From Jacaranda mimosifolia (taxonomy: Eukaryota; Streptophyta; Magnoliopsida; Lamiales; Bignoniaceae), in assembly GCA_018894105.1 (NCBI GenBank), contig CM032124.1, forward strand, positions 4,325,501-4,389,500: 64,000 nt of DNA, read 5' to 3'. Shown piece after piece: positions 35,533 through 46,850 of this stretch (the stretch's first letter is position 1; each line of letters opens with the position of its first letter). Below the pieces are notes generated by a model, which had not been told where the DNA came from, did not search any database, and saw only the letters and a program-made list of their open reading frames with translations. The position numbers and the translations under genes are program-made.

Positions 35533-38500
35533 ATGCCACAAGTAAGACCCCCAGAAAGGCGCATTTTGCCACCTCCTCAGTACGGTAAGTGTAAAAGATT
35601 CTCACTTTCTTTTTTGTTTGATGTTATCACATGTGTATGGAGCCCTATATTCTGGGTCTTCGTTTGTTTTCATAAATGCATGATGATTCTGTGTGTATGT
35701 GTAGTTTTTAAATATGAAAGTAATGTGTTTGTGTGGGGTAGCTAAATGGTGGTCCCTAATGTGTTCTGTCTGTGGACAATTTTTTTTTGAAAAGTTTTTA
35801 GTCAAAGATTCTGTGTGTTTGAACAGTAGTTAAAACCTACCTGAAATTTATTTTTTTATTTTTTATTTTTTATTTTTATTTCTCAGATCCAAAGAGTAGG
35901 AAGATCACATTAACTCTACATTATGGGGGATACTTTGACACATCATCCTCAGTCACAAAATATGCATGGAAGGGAGAACTAATTAAATTTGACTATGCTG
36001 AAATTGACTTGTTAAGTATAGCTGTATTAGATCAACTGAATAAACGTATGGGTTTAAATGGTTGCTTTAAATATTACAGTAGAACTACGACTGGGTTTCT
36101 ATTCATAGGCAGCAATGATGCTTTGAAAAAGTTATGTGAAGAAAAATTAACCACATATAGAGAGGTAAGTCTATTTGTTGAGTGTGTTGAATTAACTGAC
36201 GATGAAAAAAATGAGAATTTGAGTGCTGGGAATAGGGTAGAAGATGCTACAAATACAGAGGGTGAAGTAAATCTAGAAGAAGAAATAGCAGGGCCTGATG
36301 ATGGGGTGAGTTTGGGGGCTGAGTGTGGCAAGAGTGATGATATAATTGAAAAAACAGAGATTGGGTTTGATTTGAAAAAATAGGGACTGGGTTCTGAGGG
36401 TTCTAAAGAGGGAGCTACAGAAGCAGTGAGGGACTTTTCTAGGCTTGAGGGGTGCTTAGATGGACTGGTAGAGGAAATAGAGACTGATGATGTACATAGT
36501 GATAGTGAAGGGCAACATGGGGATAGTGATAGTGTTACCATCAGTAGTAACTTTGATTTAGACTCAATTGAGGATGAAGATATTGAAGATGATATGTTGT
36601 TCAATGAGAATGTAGACTCTGAGGTGGAATGGTTAGGATAGTGTAATGATGATAACATTGAAAATGAGAATGTTAGAGAAGAAGAGGGGCAGAGGGCAAT
36701 GCATGAATCTGGAGATGAGGATGTGGTGGAGAGTGATGGTGACTTGGACAGTACTAAAGGTTCTGATGGTGAATGTGAAGGGCCAAAATATCCAGTTTTT
36801 AATCCTGCTCAATTGTATGATCCAAACTTTGAACTAGGCATGATCTTTAGCACCAAAGCTGAGTTTAGGCAAGTTGTACATTCACATGCAATAAAAACAA
36901 AAAGAAGCTTGAACATCACTAAGAATGACAAGGTTAGGGTGTATGCTAAGTGTGCTGATGAGGGATGTAGTTGGAAGATTCATGCACATAAAGTTAGAGA
37001 TGAATGTAACTTCCAAGTAAGGCAATACAATCCTAATCACAATTGTGGGCACACATATAATGTGAAAAATATGAAATCCAAGTGGTTATCTGGCAAATAT
37101 GTCCAAAAATTCAAATCTGACCCTAAGAGAAATGTTAAGGGATTTAGGGTGGATGCCATTGAGAAGCTTAGATGTCATGTTTCACTTGATCAAGCATATA
37201 GGGCTAAAAGAAAAGCAATTCACATGTTAGAAGGAAGCCCAGATGAGCAGTATTCCTTGCTGTGGAGTTATGCTGATGAAATCAAAAGAACAAATCCTGG
37301 TTCTACTGTGATCTTAGGAACTGATCAATCAAGTGGGGAGAATAGATTTGATAGGTTCTATGTTTGTTTGTATGCTTTGAAACTGGGTTTTTCGGCTGGT
37401 TGTAGGCCTATAATTGGGGTAGATGGTTGTCACCTGAAGGAACCTCATGAGGGAGTGTTACTAACTGCAGTGGGGATTGACCCCAACAATAATATCTTTC
37501 CCATTGCCTATGCTGTAGTAAATAGGGAGTCAGGGGACACCTGGGATTGGTTTTTTACCATATTGAAAGTAGACCTCAAAATTGAGAATGATTATGAGTA
37601 TACTTTCATGAGTGATAAGCAAAAAGGCCTGATTCAAGCATTTCAAGAAGTATTCCCTAATGCAGCTCATAGGTTTTGTGTGAGGCACATGTATTCCAAT
37701 TTCAAGAATGCTGGTTTTAGAGGTCTAGCCTTCAAAACAACTTTATGGAAGGCAGCTAGGGCCACTACAGTCAATGAATTTAACAGGAGAATGGCTGAGA
37801 TAAAAGTTTTAGATGAAAAGGCAGCTGAGTGGTTTAATGACAAACCACCTCATCAATGGAGTAGGTCCCATTTTAATGATGATCCTAAGTGTGATCTGCT
37901 ATTGAACAATGGTTGTGAAACTTTCAATAGTAACATCTTGGAGGCTAGGGAGAAACCAATTTTGTCTATGTTGGAGTGGATAATGGAGTACCTAATGAAA
38001 AGAATGCAAGAAAATAGGGATAGAACAGCAAAAAAATGAAAGGGTACTTACTGTCCCAAGATCAAGAAAATGATTGACAAAGTTGTAGAGAAAATGGGGG
38101 ATTGTATTCCCATTAAAGCAAATGACTGGCATTATCAAATATCTTGTTTTGATGGGACACAGTACACTGTGGATTTGAAGAAAGGATGTTGTGGATGTAG
38201 AAAGTGGGATTTGACTGGAATCCCATGCAAGCATGCACTGAGTGCAATAAGCTTTCAAGGCTAGGATTGTGAGAAGTTTATTCACAAGTGCTATACAGTG
38301 GAGGCTTACAACAAGGTTTATGAGAATGCAATTATGCCCATAAATGGCAGAAGTGAATGGAAACAGTCAAAATTTCTTCCTCCTCTTCCACCTCACCAAG
38401 GAAGACCTGCAGGAAGACCAACAAAAGCAAGAAGAAGAGAGCCAGATGAGATCCCACAGAAGAGGAAGAAAAAAAATAGGGGGAAGCCCAAGATCAATGC

Positions 38501-39618
38501 AAATCCATTCAAGCTAAGAAGACAATAGAAAACAATTAAGTGTAGCAATTATGATACTGAGGGACATAACAGAGTGTACTACCCTTTGAATGATGGAGCA
38601 ACAACAAATGCATCTAAAGGAACACAGCTTGAATCTTTAAGTCAAATCAACCCATCAGAGGTATTTGGTTCTACAAATGCATCACAGAATTTAGAGGTAT
38701 TATTTATAAAGTTTGTACATCTATATTCTGAGATTATGCATCTATATTTGATATATCTTATATTCTAAGATTATGCATCTATCTTAGTTGATCTATCTAA
38801 TATTGTCCATCAGTTGAGGAGGGGGAAAACCTCTAAAGTGGGCACTTCAGCTGTCCAGAATGAAGTTGGAAGGGACAAAAATGCTAGAGTAAAGTTTTAG
38901 CTTTATAGTAATATTTGTAAATTATAAGTTTAAACTAAACTTCAACTGTCTAAAACTTAGATTTTAGATGAGGAAAAAGAAAGAAGCAGATCGTAGAGAT
39001 GATGGAACAGAGCAAGCTTCGATTGGTCAAAATGAAGTTAGAAGGACAAAATATGTTAGTATAATTGACCAATTAAGTATATATTTGTCATTTATGTTAA
39101 TATTTATATGTTTTGATATGTTACATCTATCTTATGGAGCAGGTAAGAGCACAAACTCCAACAAATCCTGAAGCATCAGAACTGAATCGTGGTCCTTCAA
39201 TCTTGGAACAACTCCAGCAAATTAAAGGAGCAAATACTCAAGGAAGTCAATTCACAATGTCAGCCCAGCTCCAGCACCAGCACCATTAACTGAACCGACA
39301 CTTCCATCTCCAATTGTAGCTCAAGGACCACATTCTATGTTCCAACAACTTCAGCAAGCTCATTCTCAAATGCCTCTTCCCTCACAGTTAAAAGCATCAG
39401 CTCCAGGGGTAAAAATAAGAGCACCAGCTCCATTCACATATCCACAAGTTGTCCTTCCCACAACTTCAGCTTCCCATCTCAATGCATCCATACCTTCAAA
39501 TCTTATCAATAGGGAAGGGGGAAAGAAGTTTGTCACTATCTCAAACCTCACTGCTGCTCTGTCTAAGTACAATGATGCAACTGAGAGTTCCAAGATGAAG
39601 GGAAAGAAGCCTTTCTGA
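35533..39618 (+). pseudogene. mudrA-like MULE transposase, nearly intact frame with stops
   Basis: Exon 1 (35533-35584) starts MPQVRPPERR and ends at donor G|GTAAGT. Exon 2 starts at 35887 after TTTCTCAG and runs in one frame to 38696. It begins with the N-terminal domain common to plant mudrA proteins (LTLHYGGYFD) and an acidic linker. A zinc-chelating region follows (CADEGCSW, HNCGH). The MULE catalytic core has D in GVDGCHLK, D in FMSDKQKGL and a candidate E in NNGCETFN. A SWIM zinc finger follows (CGC..CKH, near 38190-38235). Further exons are inferred at 38814-38888, 38968-39054 and 39143-39618. In-frame stops lie at 36381 (TAG), 36639 (TAG), 38037 (TGA), 38262 (TAG) and 38526 (TAG). One frameshift lies near 39260. 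Confidence 0.92.
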
Positions 39619-40319
39619 TAATCTGATTTGTTGTTTTTGATTATGAATTTATGGTTTAACTGCATGTTGGGTACCTATTTTTTTGTATTTGAATACTTTT
39701 CTTGTTTTTGTATACCTAACATTAATATTTGACTAGTTTTTGTTGGCTTGGATTCATGGTTGAACTTTTGGCTTTCGTGGGTATAAATATGCAATTAATT
39801 TGTAATTAAAAGATGGGAATACAATGCTAGCATGTAGCAGTACTTTGTTTAAGAAAGGCATGTTTAACTGCATGTTTTGTCTCTTTTAGTTATGTATTTC
39901 CTTTTGCATTTTTGTTGGACCACATTAAAAGTTAGGTTTGCTTTTCTAGTTTGGCCTTTACTTATTGCATTTTTCAATTACACGTATCATTCTATTATAC
40001 CAACAAACAACATCAATTGAGGAATGAAATAAATAAGAAAATTGAATAGAAAATAAAGATTTGCTTTGCTTAAAATTAAACTACTATAATGCATACATAT
40101 AGCTGCCATTTTCCCTTCAACAGTTCTAAGGGTAAAAGCTTCCAAAAGTTGTAGCAGCAGCAACAAGAAAATTTGACATCCATCCTCCATCTTTCTCGAT
40201 TCCATCTTCTACAATTTAAAAAAAAAAAAGGAAAAAAAAAAGACACTACTTTATCTTCATAGATCTTCATCTTCTTCGATATCCTTCCATATCTTATCTT
40301 CATACATCCCATCTCTTTC
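39619..40319. other. Intergenic and 3' region between the two MULE genes
   Basis: AT-rich sequence between the convergent genes holds the probable 3' untranslated regions of both. No further gene was recognised; short open frames on the minus strand are not supported. Confidence 0.5.
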
Positions 40320-40762
40320 TCAAGCCAACCAAATTACAACAAAAAGCAACCAACTAAGGATGATAATCATTTTCAGAACTTTTGCTTTTCTATTAAGTTT
40401 TTTCACCTCTTCCTACAATGCCTCCTTCTGCCGACGCAATGTTGTGAGAAGGTTCAAGGCCCTCCGGCACATGGGTGGATCCTCCCACGCAAAAAAGTCA
40501 CAACCACCTCTCTATAGTCGAAAAAAAAATGAAGACTTGATACACATAATCAATTTTTCCATTCTTGAGAAATTATGGGAACAAAATGACAAAAAATAAG
40601 TTATGAGAAAATATGCCAAAAGCACCATTTTTTCTTTACCTTCCAGTCAACGCATCCATGGAACCTTCTTCCAAGATTGTCATCTGTCCAAGAGGTACGA
40701 AGTTGAGCTCTTTTTCCCCAATCGCAATAGAGAGCCGAAGGACTTGATACTGAAGAAGACAT
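40320..40762 (-). pseudogene. GRF zinc-finger protein with C-terminal membrane segment, second MULE gene
   Basis: Exon 1 (40762-40640) starts MSSSVSSPSALYCDWGKRA and continues RTSWTDDNLGRRFHGC, the core of the GRF zinc finger. The donor is AAG|GTAAAG. Exon 2 begins near 40513 after CTATAG with GGCDFFAWEDPPMC, then LLTTLRRQKEAL, an in-frame TAG, EEVKKLNRKAKV and a hydrophobic tail (MIIILSWLLFVVIWLA) ending at TGA 40320. The layout (zinc finger, short coiled coil, tail anchor) matches plant GRF proteins as I know them. One cysteine of the first zinc pair is Trp here (YCDWG). Its role in transposition is unknown; position and direction recall mudrB of maize MuDR, but the protein is unrelated. 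Confidence 0.72.
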
Positions 40763-40975
40763 TATTCTTCTTCTGTACACTGTTGATTGATTTCAAGAAA
40801 GAAAGGGAAAGAAAAAAAAGACAAAAAAAAAATTGCAGAAGTTATGAAAGAAACCAAGTAAAATTAATTAATGGGGAAGAATGAGGTGATTTTGGAGGGA
40901 ATTTGGGGGTGAATAGTGATTTTTCCCTCCCAAAATGGATGCCAAATGTCAATTTTTCCTCTAATCTTTATAGGG

Positions 40976-41211
40976 TTTTGGCCACCTAAACACTCCTCTG
41001 CCAACTCAGCTTAAATTTGGCTCAAAGTTGTCAAAATCCCCAAATTATGTGCCACGTAGGACAATTCCAGCATCAGTTGGCCGGCTCCATTCAAATCGTC
41101 CTGAAATTACCAAATTTTCTTTAATTCAAGTATTTGAATTGCTAGACCCCTATAATAAAGGACGGAATCTGAAATTGGTACAACTTACAGGACCAAAAAT
41201 GCAATTTTGCC
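40976..41211 (-). repeat. MULE right terminal inverted repeat
   Basis: Inverted copy of 35026-35262. The GRF gene starts about 210 bases inside it and would use it as a promoter. Confidence 0.92.
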
Positions 41212-41699
41212 TGATAATAAACAACCATGTCTATCACAAATCCTTAGAAGGAAGATAACACAAGTTACTAATGGGTTCCCTTTTCTGCGGTACATCTGTA
41301 TAGTTGCAATTGGTAAAGAAAAATTTAATTGCAATATTTTTGGTTTGTATTTTAGAAAATTAATTTTTTTCATCCCATAAGTTTACCCAATTTTCAATTT
41401 TATTCTATATTTTACATAATTAAAAAATTAGTCCCATAAATATAAAAAAATTCATACGTTTAATCCAATTCTTGCTAGAACCTTATAGAATGGTCAGAAA
41501 TGCTGATGTGACAATGCTAGATCTTGTTGAATTTGGGATTTTTTTGCTTGTGTAGCCAATTTTGAGCTGACAATGCCTTTTTTTGTCTTGTTGGAAGAAG
41601 TCTTTACTTACTTGGATTTTTGTTAGTAATATTATTATTAATATATTATTAGTAGTATTTTTTTATAATAATACTAATAATATTACATAATAATGTTAT

Positions 41700-41809
41700 C
41701 ATAGTAGTAGTAGTAGTAGTATTATCATTGATAATATTGATATTATTATTCTTATGATTAATTATATTAATAATAATAAAATTAATTTAATAAATACTAT
41801 TATTATTAT

Positions 41810-41850
<41 letters not shown>

Positions 41851-41869
41851 CTACTACTACTACTACTAC
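41700..41869. repeat. ATT/AGT microsatellites with a perfect hairpin
   Basis: An (AGT)n array of about thirteen units runs directly into an (ACT)n array of about seven (41811-41869), forming a perfect palindrome. A shorter AGT array lies near 41703. The flanks to 42345 are almost only A and T with ATT-type units. Confidence 0.9.
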
Positions 41870-42355
41870 ATATTATGAATATAATTAATATTGTTATTAA
41901 TATAATCTTTATTAATATCACTTACTATCATATAATTAATAATATTAGTTATAATAGTAACAATATTAATGATTTTAATATATCATTAATATATTATTAA
42001 ATATTATCAATGATATAATTAATATCAATATTACCAATAATAGTAATTAATATTACTCTGATATTATTTTAAATAATCTATTAAAAATAATAAATAATAT
42101 TTTAATGCTAAAAATTAATAACTATTATGTTAATAATAATATTATTTATTTTCATGATATTTATTGTTAATAATAATAAGAATATAATAATAATTAATAA
42201 TAGTATTAATATCATTATAGAATTATTAATATGAATAATATTATAGTAATATGAATAATGTTATTAATATATTTTTAGTAACAATAATAAATAATAATTA
42301 CAAATATAATTATTATTAACATAATACATACAATTATTATTAGCATTATTAATAT

Positions 42356-43588
42356 GGGAAAATTGCATTTTACCCCCTATGAAAATGGAAAAAAGCAAAA
42401 AAATCCCCTATAAGAAAAAAAATAGGCAACAAATTTCTAAAAAAAAAATAACAGCACACCACCTCCTCCTCATGATTTGCTGCAAGCCCTAATTTAATGT
42501 ATAAGGACTATACTATACCTAATTATTTCATATATTTTTAATTTTATTTATTTATTCTTTTTGAATATATTTTTATATAAATTCTTTCATCTCCTTCACA
42601 CCAATTTTTTATTTTTAAATTTAAAAACTATTTTTTTCCTTCCATCTTTCTAATTTAATCTATTTTTTATTTTTGTATAAATATAAATATAAAATATACA
42701 TAAAAATATAATATATTATAAATACATTAATATATTTATGTATATATATAAAATATACACTAATAAATAAACATAAATATACCAATAAACAAGCATAAAT
42801 ATAACATACTTGGAATGCTACATTTATAATATACTATAGATATAAATATAAAATATATATATAGAAATGTAATATATTATAAATATATTATATTTATGTA
42901 TATATTTATATATAATATATATTAATAAATAAACATAAACATAAACATAAATATACCCACGCCACCCACACCTTACTCGCCGCCTTTGCGAGCGAAGGCC
43001 ATGCCCGCATTCACAGAGACGGCCATGGAAGCCGCATTTATGAACTGCAATGACTGTCGCTCATAGACGTGGCCCAACCATGGCTGCGTCCGCGAGTGGC
43101 TTCCATGGTCGTGTTCACAGAGGTGGCCATGGCCTGGCTACCTCTATGAGCGGTGGTCGTGGCCCGATCGCTGGTGGGATAGGGAAGGGTTGGGGTGGGG
43201 GGGAAGGGTTTACATATGTAAATATGTATATATAAATATACATACATTTATTTAACTATATATAAATATGTATATATTAAATATATATATATAGATATAT
43301 ATAAATATGTGTATAATATTTTATATTTTTTTATAGATAGAAGTAATTTGAATCATTATTTTTTTTCAATTTATCCAAAATGGATATTCATGGACAAATT
43401 GATATTTCAATAGCAAAAACCTAGAACAACCGCACTTGCTGCGCTTAAATTACATCACGGGACGGTGGGGGGTAATTTACTATTTTTTTAAAATTACAAT
43501 AAAGTTTATTGCCGCTTTTTTTTAATTCCCCCCATAGAGGGGCTTTTTGCTCTTTTCCATTTTCATGGGAAGTAAAATTTAATTTCCC
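42356..43588. mobile_element. Nested TIR element with a GC-rich island, 1.23 kb
   Basis: Inverted ends of about 55 bases share GGGAAA, CATGAAAATGGAAAA and AGCAAAAA. A 10-bp duplication, TTATTAATAT, flanks it (42346-42355 and 43589-43598), fitting the MULE class. The centre (42955-43215) is GC-rich with many GGCCATGG-type motifs and ends in a G-rich run. Open frames over the island on both strands reflect composition. It sits inside the TIR element at 41354-44462. Confidence 0.83.
43176..43208 (+). other. G-quadruplex-prone run
   Basis: GGG runs occur at least five times with one- to two-base loops (GGGATAGGGAAGGGTTGGGG and onward), satisfying the usual four-run rule. It closes the GC island of the nested element. 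Confidence 0.7.
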
Positions 43589-43639
43589 TTATTAATATAT
43601 ATTTATTACAAATATATTATTCCATCCCACAACCCACCT

Positions 43640-43890
43640 ACAATTCCCTATCCACCTCGCCCCACCCAAAAGGCGGCCATGGCCAACCACCACGGCCAAC
43701 GGCTGCCACTCGACCATTGCGAGCCTACGTGGCCGCCTGGCTTGGTGGTGAGTCATGGCCGGCAATGGCAAGCCAGGCGACCAGTCATGGATGGCGCCAA
43801 TGGCTGATGGCTGCTATGGCCACCTCAACCATGACCATGGCAGCCCTGAGGAGGTAGGGTGGAGGTGGGGGTGGGGGTATGGTTGAAGGT
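43640..43890. repeat. GC-rich island of the outer element
   Basis: Like the inner island it opens with C-rich motifs (CCCACCTACAATTCCC, CGCCCCACCC) and is full of GGCCATGGCC-type words. It closes with a G-rich run (43857-43877). This suggests that the outer and inner elements are related. Confidence 0.6.
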
Positions 43891-44671
43891 ATACATGCAA
43901 ATAAATATTTATATGTATGTGTTTATGTGTATATGCTATAGATGTATATAAGTACATATACATATATACGTTATGTATTGCTAATGTGTATATATGGAAA
44001 AATATATATATACACACATATATATGTGTATATATGTATATAATTTAATTAAACTATTTTAAATATATTTATTATTTTAACATTATTGTACTATTTAGAA
44101 TGGTGAAATGAGTTTGGAGGGAAGTGGAGAGGAGTTTTTCCCTTAAAAAGCTAACTAATTAAGCGAAATGTGTAAAATGCCAACAAGAAAAAAGAAAAAA
44201 GAAAAAAAAAAAAAAAAAAAAAAAAAAGGAGTTTCCTAGACTCCTAGTCGGCAAGTGGGTACTAACAAAGCAAAATCCCCCAATTCAAAACATTCTAGCG
44301 TGTAAGGTAAGGTCGAATTTTCCAATTTTTCTAATTCCAGCGACAACCAGATTAAATGTGCAAATCTTTTTTATATTTATAAAAATAACTTTTTAATTAT
44401 GTAAAATATAGGACAAAATTAAAAATTATATAAATTTATAGGATGAAAAAATTAATTTTTCTGTGCGATTTGAGCAGAATACTTTAACACATATATATTG
44501 CAAATACCAAACTACCAGTACGATAAATACTTAAATACTTCGAAAAGAATCTCAAAAGTCAAAACTAAAGTTGCAGAAAGTTTTTCTAAAGATTTTAACA
44601 ATTGGCTAGTTAATTAATCTGACTAATCTGACATCACATTTCCAAGAAGGTATGTAATAGTATTAGTTTAC

Positions 44672-45106
44672 CTTAGTTTCCTTTTCTAGATTCTTTTGTT
44701 CTGTTGGTGTATCACACTTGTCAAAGTACATCTTTTTCTGATCGTATATTTCCTTGACCTTTGCGCCTATGAACTCAACCTCTTGGACGACAGTACTGAG
44801 AAGCTTTGCCGGAGCATCAAAAGCCCTTTTGAAGTATTTCTCGAGCCCTTTGTCCGCTGCCTGGCTCACGAAAGCTTCGACTGCATCTTCAGCTTGGTAA
44901 ACAACTCGTATGATCTGCCCAACCACTTCTTTGAGGGTGTCGTCGTTGTCCTGGTTTTCTGTTGAGCCATTGAGGAGTCTTTTGAAGAAAGATAGATTGC
45001 TCTCAAGCACTTGGATGTGATTGTTGACGTCGGAGATCAGATTGGCCCTATGTAGCTGTAGCTGTTTTAGGTTTTCCAGAAGGAATTCTACAGCAGCATC
45101 CTCCAT
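44672..45106 (-). CDS. NLR exon 1: Rx-type N-terminal coiled coil
   Basis: The exon is open from MEDAAVEFLLENLKQLQLHR to KETK, 145 codons, with heptad-like Leu spacing. It carries a VYQAEDAVEAFVSQA segment in the position of the EDVID motif of Rx-like domains. The donor AAG|GTAAAC follows at 44671-44670. If the intron were retained, the frame would end three codons later, giving a free coiled-coil protein. In this family the domain mediates self-association and binding of co-factors at the plasma membrane or in the cytoplasm. Confidence 0.82.
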
Positions 45107-45240
45107 CTGTGTCTTGTGTGGGTGTGTGTAATGGGGATTTGTTAAGACATATTAACAGGCTTGGGACGCTAATTTTCAGGATGAGAGCCAAACTAAATAT
45201 ATAAAAACTAAGAGATCATAAGAGGCATTTTATGTTTAGC
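45107..45240 (-). promoter_or_regulatory. Probable NLR promoter and 5' leader
   Basis: On the minus strand a TTTTTATATATTTAG box lies at about 45195-45209, roughly 90-100 bases upstream of the start codon, and a CA-rich leader follows. The position suits a TATA box, but AT-rich DNA gives such matches by chance. Confidence 0.35.
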
Positions 45241-46186
45241 ATCAAGAGAGTCCCATTTCACCACACCGATTTCCAGGGGATCGATCTCATTGCTATGAAT
45301 TTTTATGTTCAGGTCATGTTTGGCAATAACTGAAAGTTCATGGGTGGTCGGTGCAATTTTCTCCAAATTTTAGTACCTACCAAATGTTCAGCTGTATCGA
45401 GATGTATATTCCAGCCCAACACACATTTATTGAATGATTTTCTCATAAATTCAAATGGTGAGAGATAAAGAATAAATGAGTTATTCCAAAACTCTCTATT
45501 CTTTCACTACGGATAAATTAGGCATATATCAAGTTATTCCTAGGCATTGAGGATCATTAGGATTGATTTCTAAAGCAAATTTGAAGTATAGCTGCAAAAT
45601 CTCGGAACATTTAACCCAAAAATTTCCACATGAGATACGAGCATGGTTCATGTAAATCTACTCTTGGGCAACTATTACGACAGACGATCTGGAATTTTGT
45701 ATCCCTTAACACCTATATTGGTCCGTGCATTAAAATTGAAGATGATGAAATACCAACTGTAATAGAATATAGTGAACTCAAGATGATGAAGGCATTAGGA
45801 TTGATTTCTTCCGCTGCAATTCTGCCTCTAATTTGTCGGAAATCGGAATGTTCCGATTAAATATTTTATCCATCGGAATACGCAATTTTTTTTAGCAATC
45901 TCTAATTTGTCTGAAATACGACACAATTTTGCGTTGGATTTTCCGCCAAATTTTATTTTGAGACGAGGCTTTTTTTGGCGGACTTTTTTTCATCTGAATC
46001 CACAAATAAAAATTGAGTTCCAGCGGATTCCACCAGAAATGACAAATTCTTCTGTTGTAATGGAGAAATTTGCTTCTTCCTTCATTCTTATCTTCTCTCG
46101 AACAACAACTATAGGAATGATCCTGATTTTTGTAGCTTTTACATCTAAAAAAAGCAATCTTCATCTCATGATAATTTGATTTTTCA
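45241..46186. other. Spacer upstream of the NLR gene
   Basis: No gene recognised. Two related stretches, TCTAATTTGTCGGAAATCGG near 45829 and TCTAATTTGTCTGAAATACG near 45901, resemble the subterminal words of CACTA elements, but no terminus was found. Confidence 0.4.
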
Positions 46187-46850
46187 TCAATGGGAATGCA
46201 GAATTAGAACCTCCAAATTGTCATTGTTTTCCTCCTTTGAAATCCTTACCTTGTCCTTTCTTTTTACGAAAGAGCCCCATCTTCCATCTTGTTGCAGTTT
46301 TGAAATTTTCTTGTCTGAAGCATGAAATTTGAATTGAAATGCTTGCTCCATGGGTTGATTTGATGACCTGTTCAATTTGGGCGCATGCACTTGAAGATAA
46401 CTCATTAGTTCAGGAGAGATATAAGTAGGAAGATTTTTAAACTCTTGTAGAACAACTATGTGAGCAAACTTTGTAGGACCTAAGAACGTTTGGACAATTT
46501 TCATTTCTTCGATAACATCATCGAAACCTCGAATTTGATTGACAGTTTAAGAAACTTTCGAGATAAATTTTGCATATGTTGACCTTATTTCATTGTCATA
46601 TTATAAAATTTTCTCAGTTTCGAGGACATGACTCTCTCATTTTCTTGAAAACCTTATTTGGTAATATCCCAAGTACCTTTTACCTTTTCAATTCTAAAAT
46701 TTCTTGGAGAATTCTCTTGCTTATACCTTATAAATATCTCAAATCACTTGTATCTTTTCGAACATTTTGCTTCTTTGACCACTAGCCGCTATTGCCCTTT
46801 CTAGTAGCTCATCACATGTGTTCTCGACAATATTTCAAAGATTCGAAAAA
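46187..46850 (-). pseudogene. Copia gag fragment
   Basis: The 105-residue open frame (46504-46187) has the order of a plant Copia gag (UBN2-type) domain: a KIVQTFLGPTKFAHIV stretch where VxKILRSLPxxFDxxV is expected, then an SPELMSYLQVHAPKLNR helix in place of IDELxGSLxAHExRLNR. Upstream on the minus strand FISKVS.TVNQIRGFDD fits the preceding helix after a stop. No LTR, protease or pol lies nearby, so it is an isolated fragment. Confidence 0.6.

Larger units (their letters stand above)
35026..41211 (+). mobile_element. Mutator-like element (MULE) with two convergent genes
   Basis: Terminal inverted repeats of about 237 bases (35026-35262 and 40976-41211) start GGCAAAATTGCATTTTTGG and differ at only about four positions by eye. 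A perfect 10-bp duplication, TGATAATAAA, flanks it (35016-35025 and 41212-41221). Inside are a five-exon mudrA-like transposase gene on the plus strand and a two-exon GRF zinc-finger gene on the minus strand, tail to tail. Both are damaged mainly by point changes. The element lies in the intron of the NLR gene, against the exon 2 acceptor. Confidence 0.93.
41354..44462. mobile_element. TIR element of about 3.1 kb in the NLR intron, probable MULE type
   Basis: Inverted repeats of about 120 bases (41354-41475 and 44341-44462) share AGAAAATTAATTTTTTTCATCC, TATATTTTACATAATTAAAAA and AAATATAAAAAA. No target duplication could be read with confidence. The interior has no coding motifs: microsatellite-like AT DNA (41630-42345), a nested element (42356-43588), a GC-rich island (43640-43890) and a poly-A tract (44199-44227). 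Class assignment is by resemblance to other long-TIR elements. Confidence 0.6.
31689..45106 (-). pseudogene. CC-NBS-LRR disease-resistance gene, broken
   Basis: This is an intracellular immune receptor of the R1/RPP13-like class. Exon 1 (45106-44672) encodes the coiled coil; exon 2 (35014-31689) encodes NB-ARC and LRR. The intervening intron has grown to about 9.7 kb through a MULE and nested TIR elements. Exon 2 carries in-frame stops at 34928-34930 and 32576-32578. Frameshifts lie near 34480, 34290, 32860 and 31796, and a hAT element sits at 33134-34233. The first splice joins AAG to GTTCCC in frame, so the gene was once functional. The C-terminal tail (EIDLYRTTKSAAASAKK) is typical of this class. 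It cannot now give a full-length receptor; a truncated coiled-coil product from exon 1 remains conceivable. Confidence 0.9.

Noticed and set aside
36074..36658. 194-residue Ser-rich open frame on the minus strand
   Set aside because: It is antisense to the acidic linker of the mudrA-like gene; GAT/GAA codons read backwards give Ser, Phe and Leu. No start context or homology signal.
43050..43247. Overlapping frames on both strands over the GC island
   Set aside because: Repeated GGCCATGG words give open frames in several phases; there is no codon signal.
31689..45106. Functional resistance gene
   Set aside because: At least two in-frame stops, several frameshifts and an insertion in NB-ARC rule out a full-length product.
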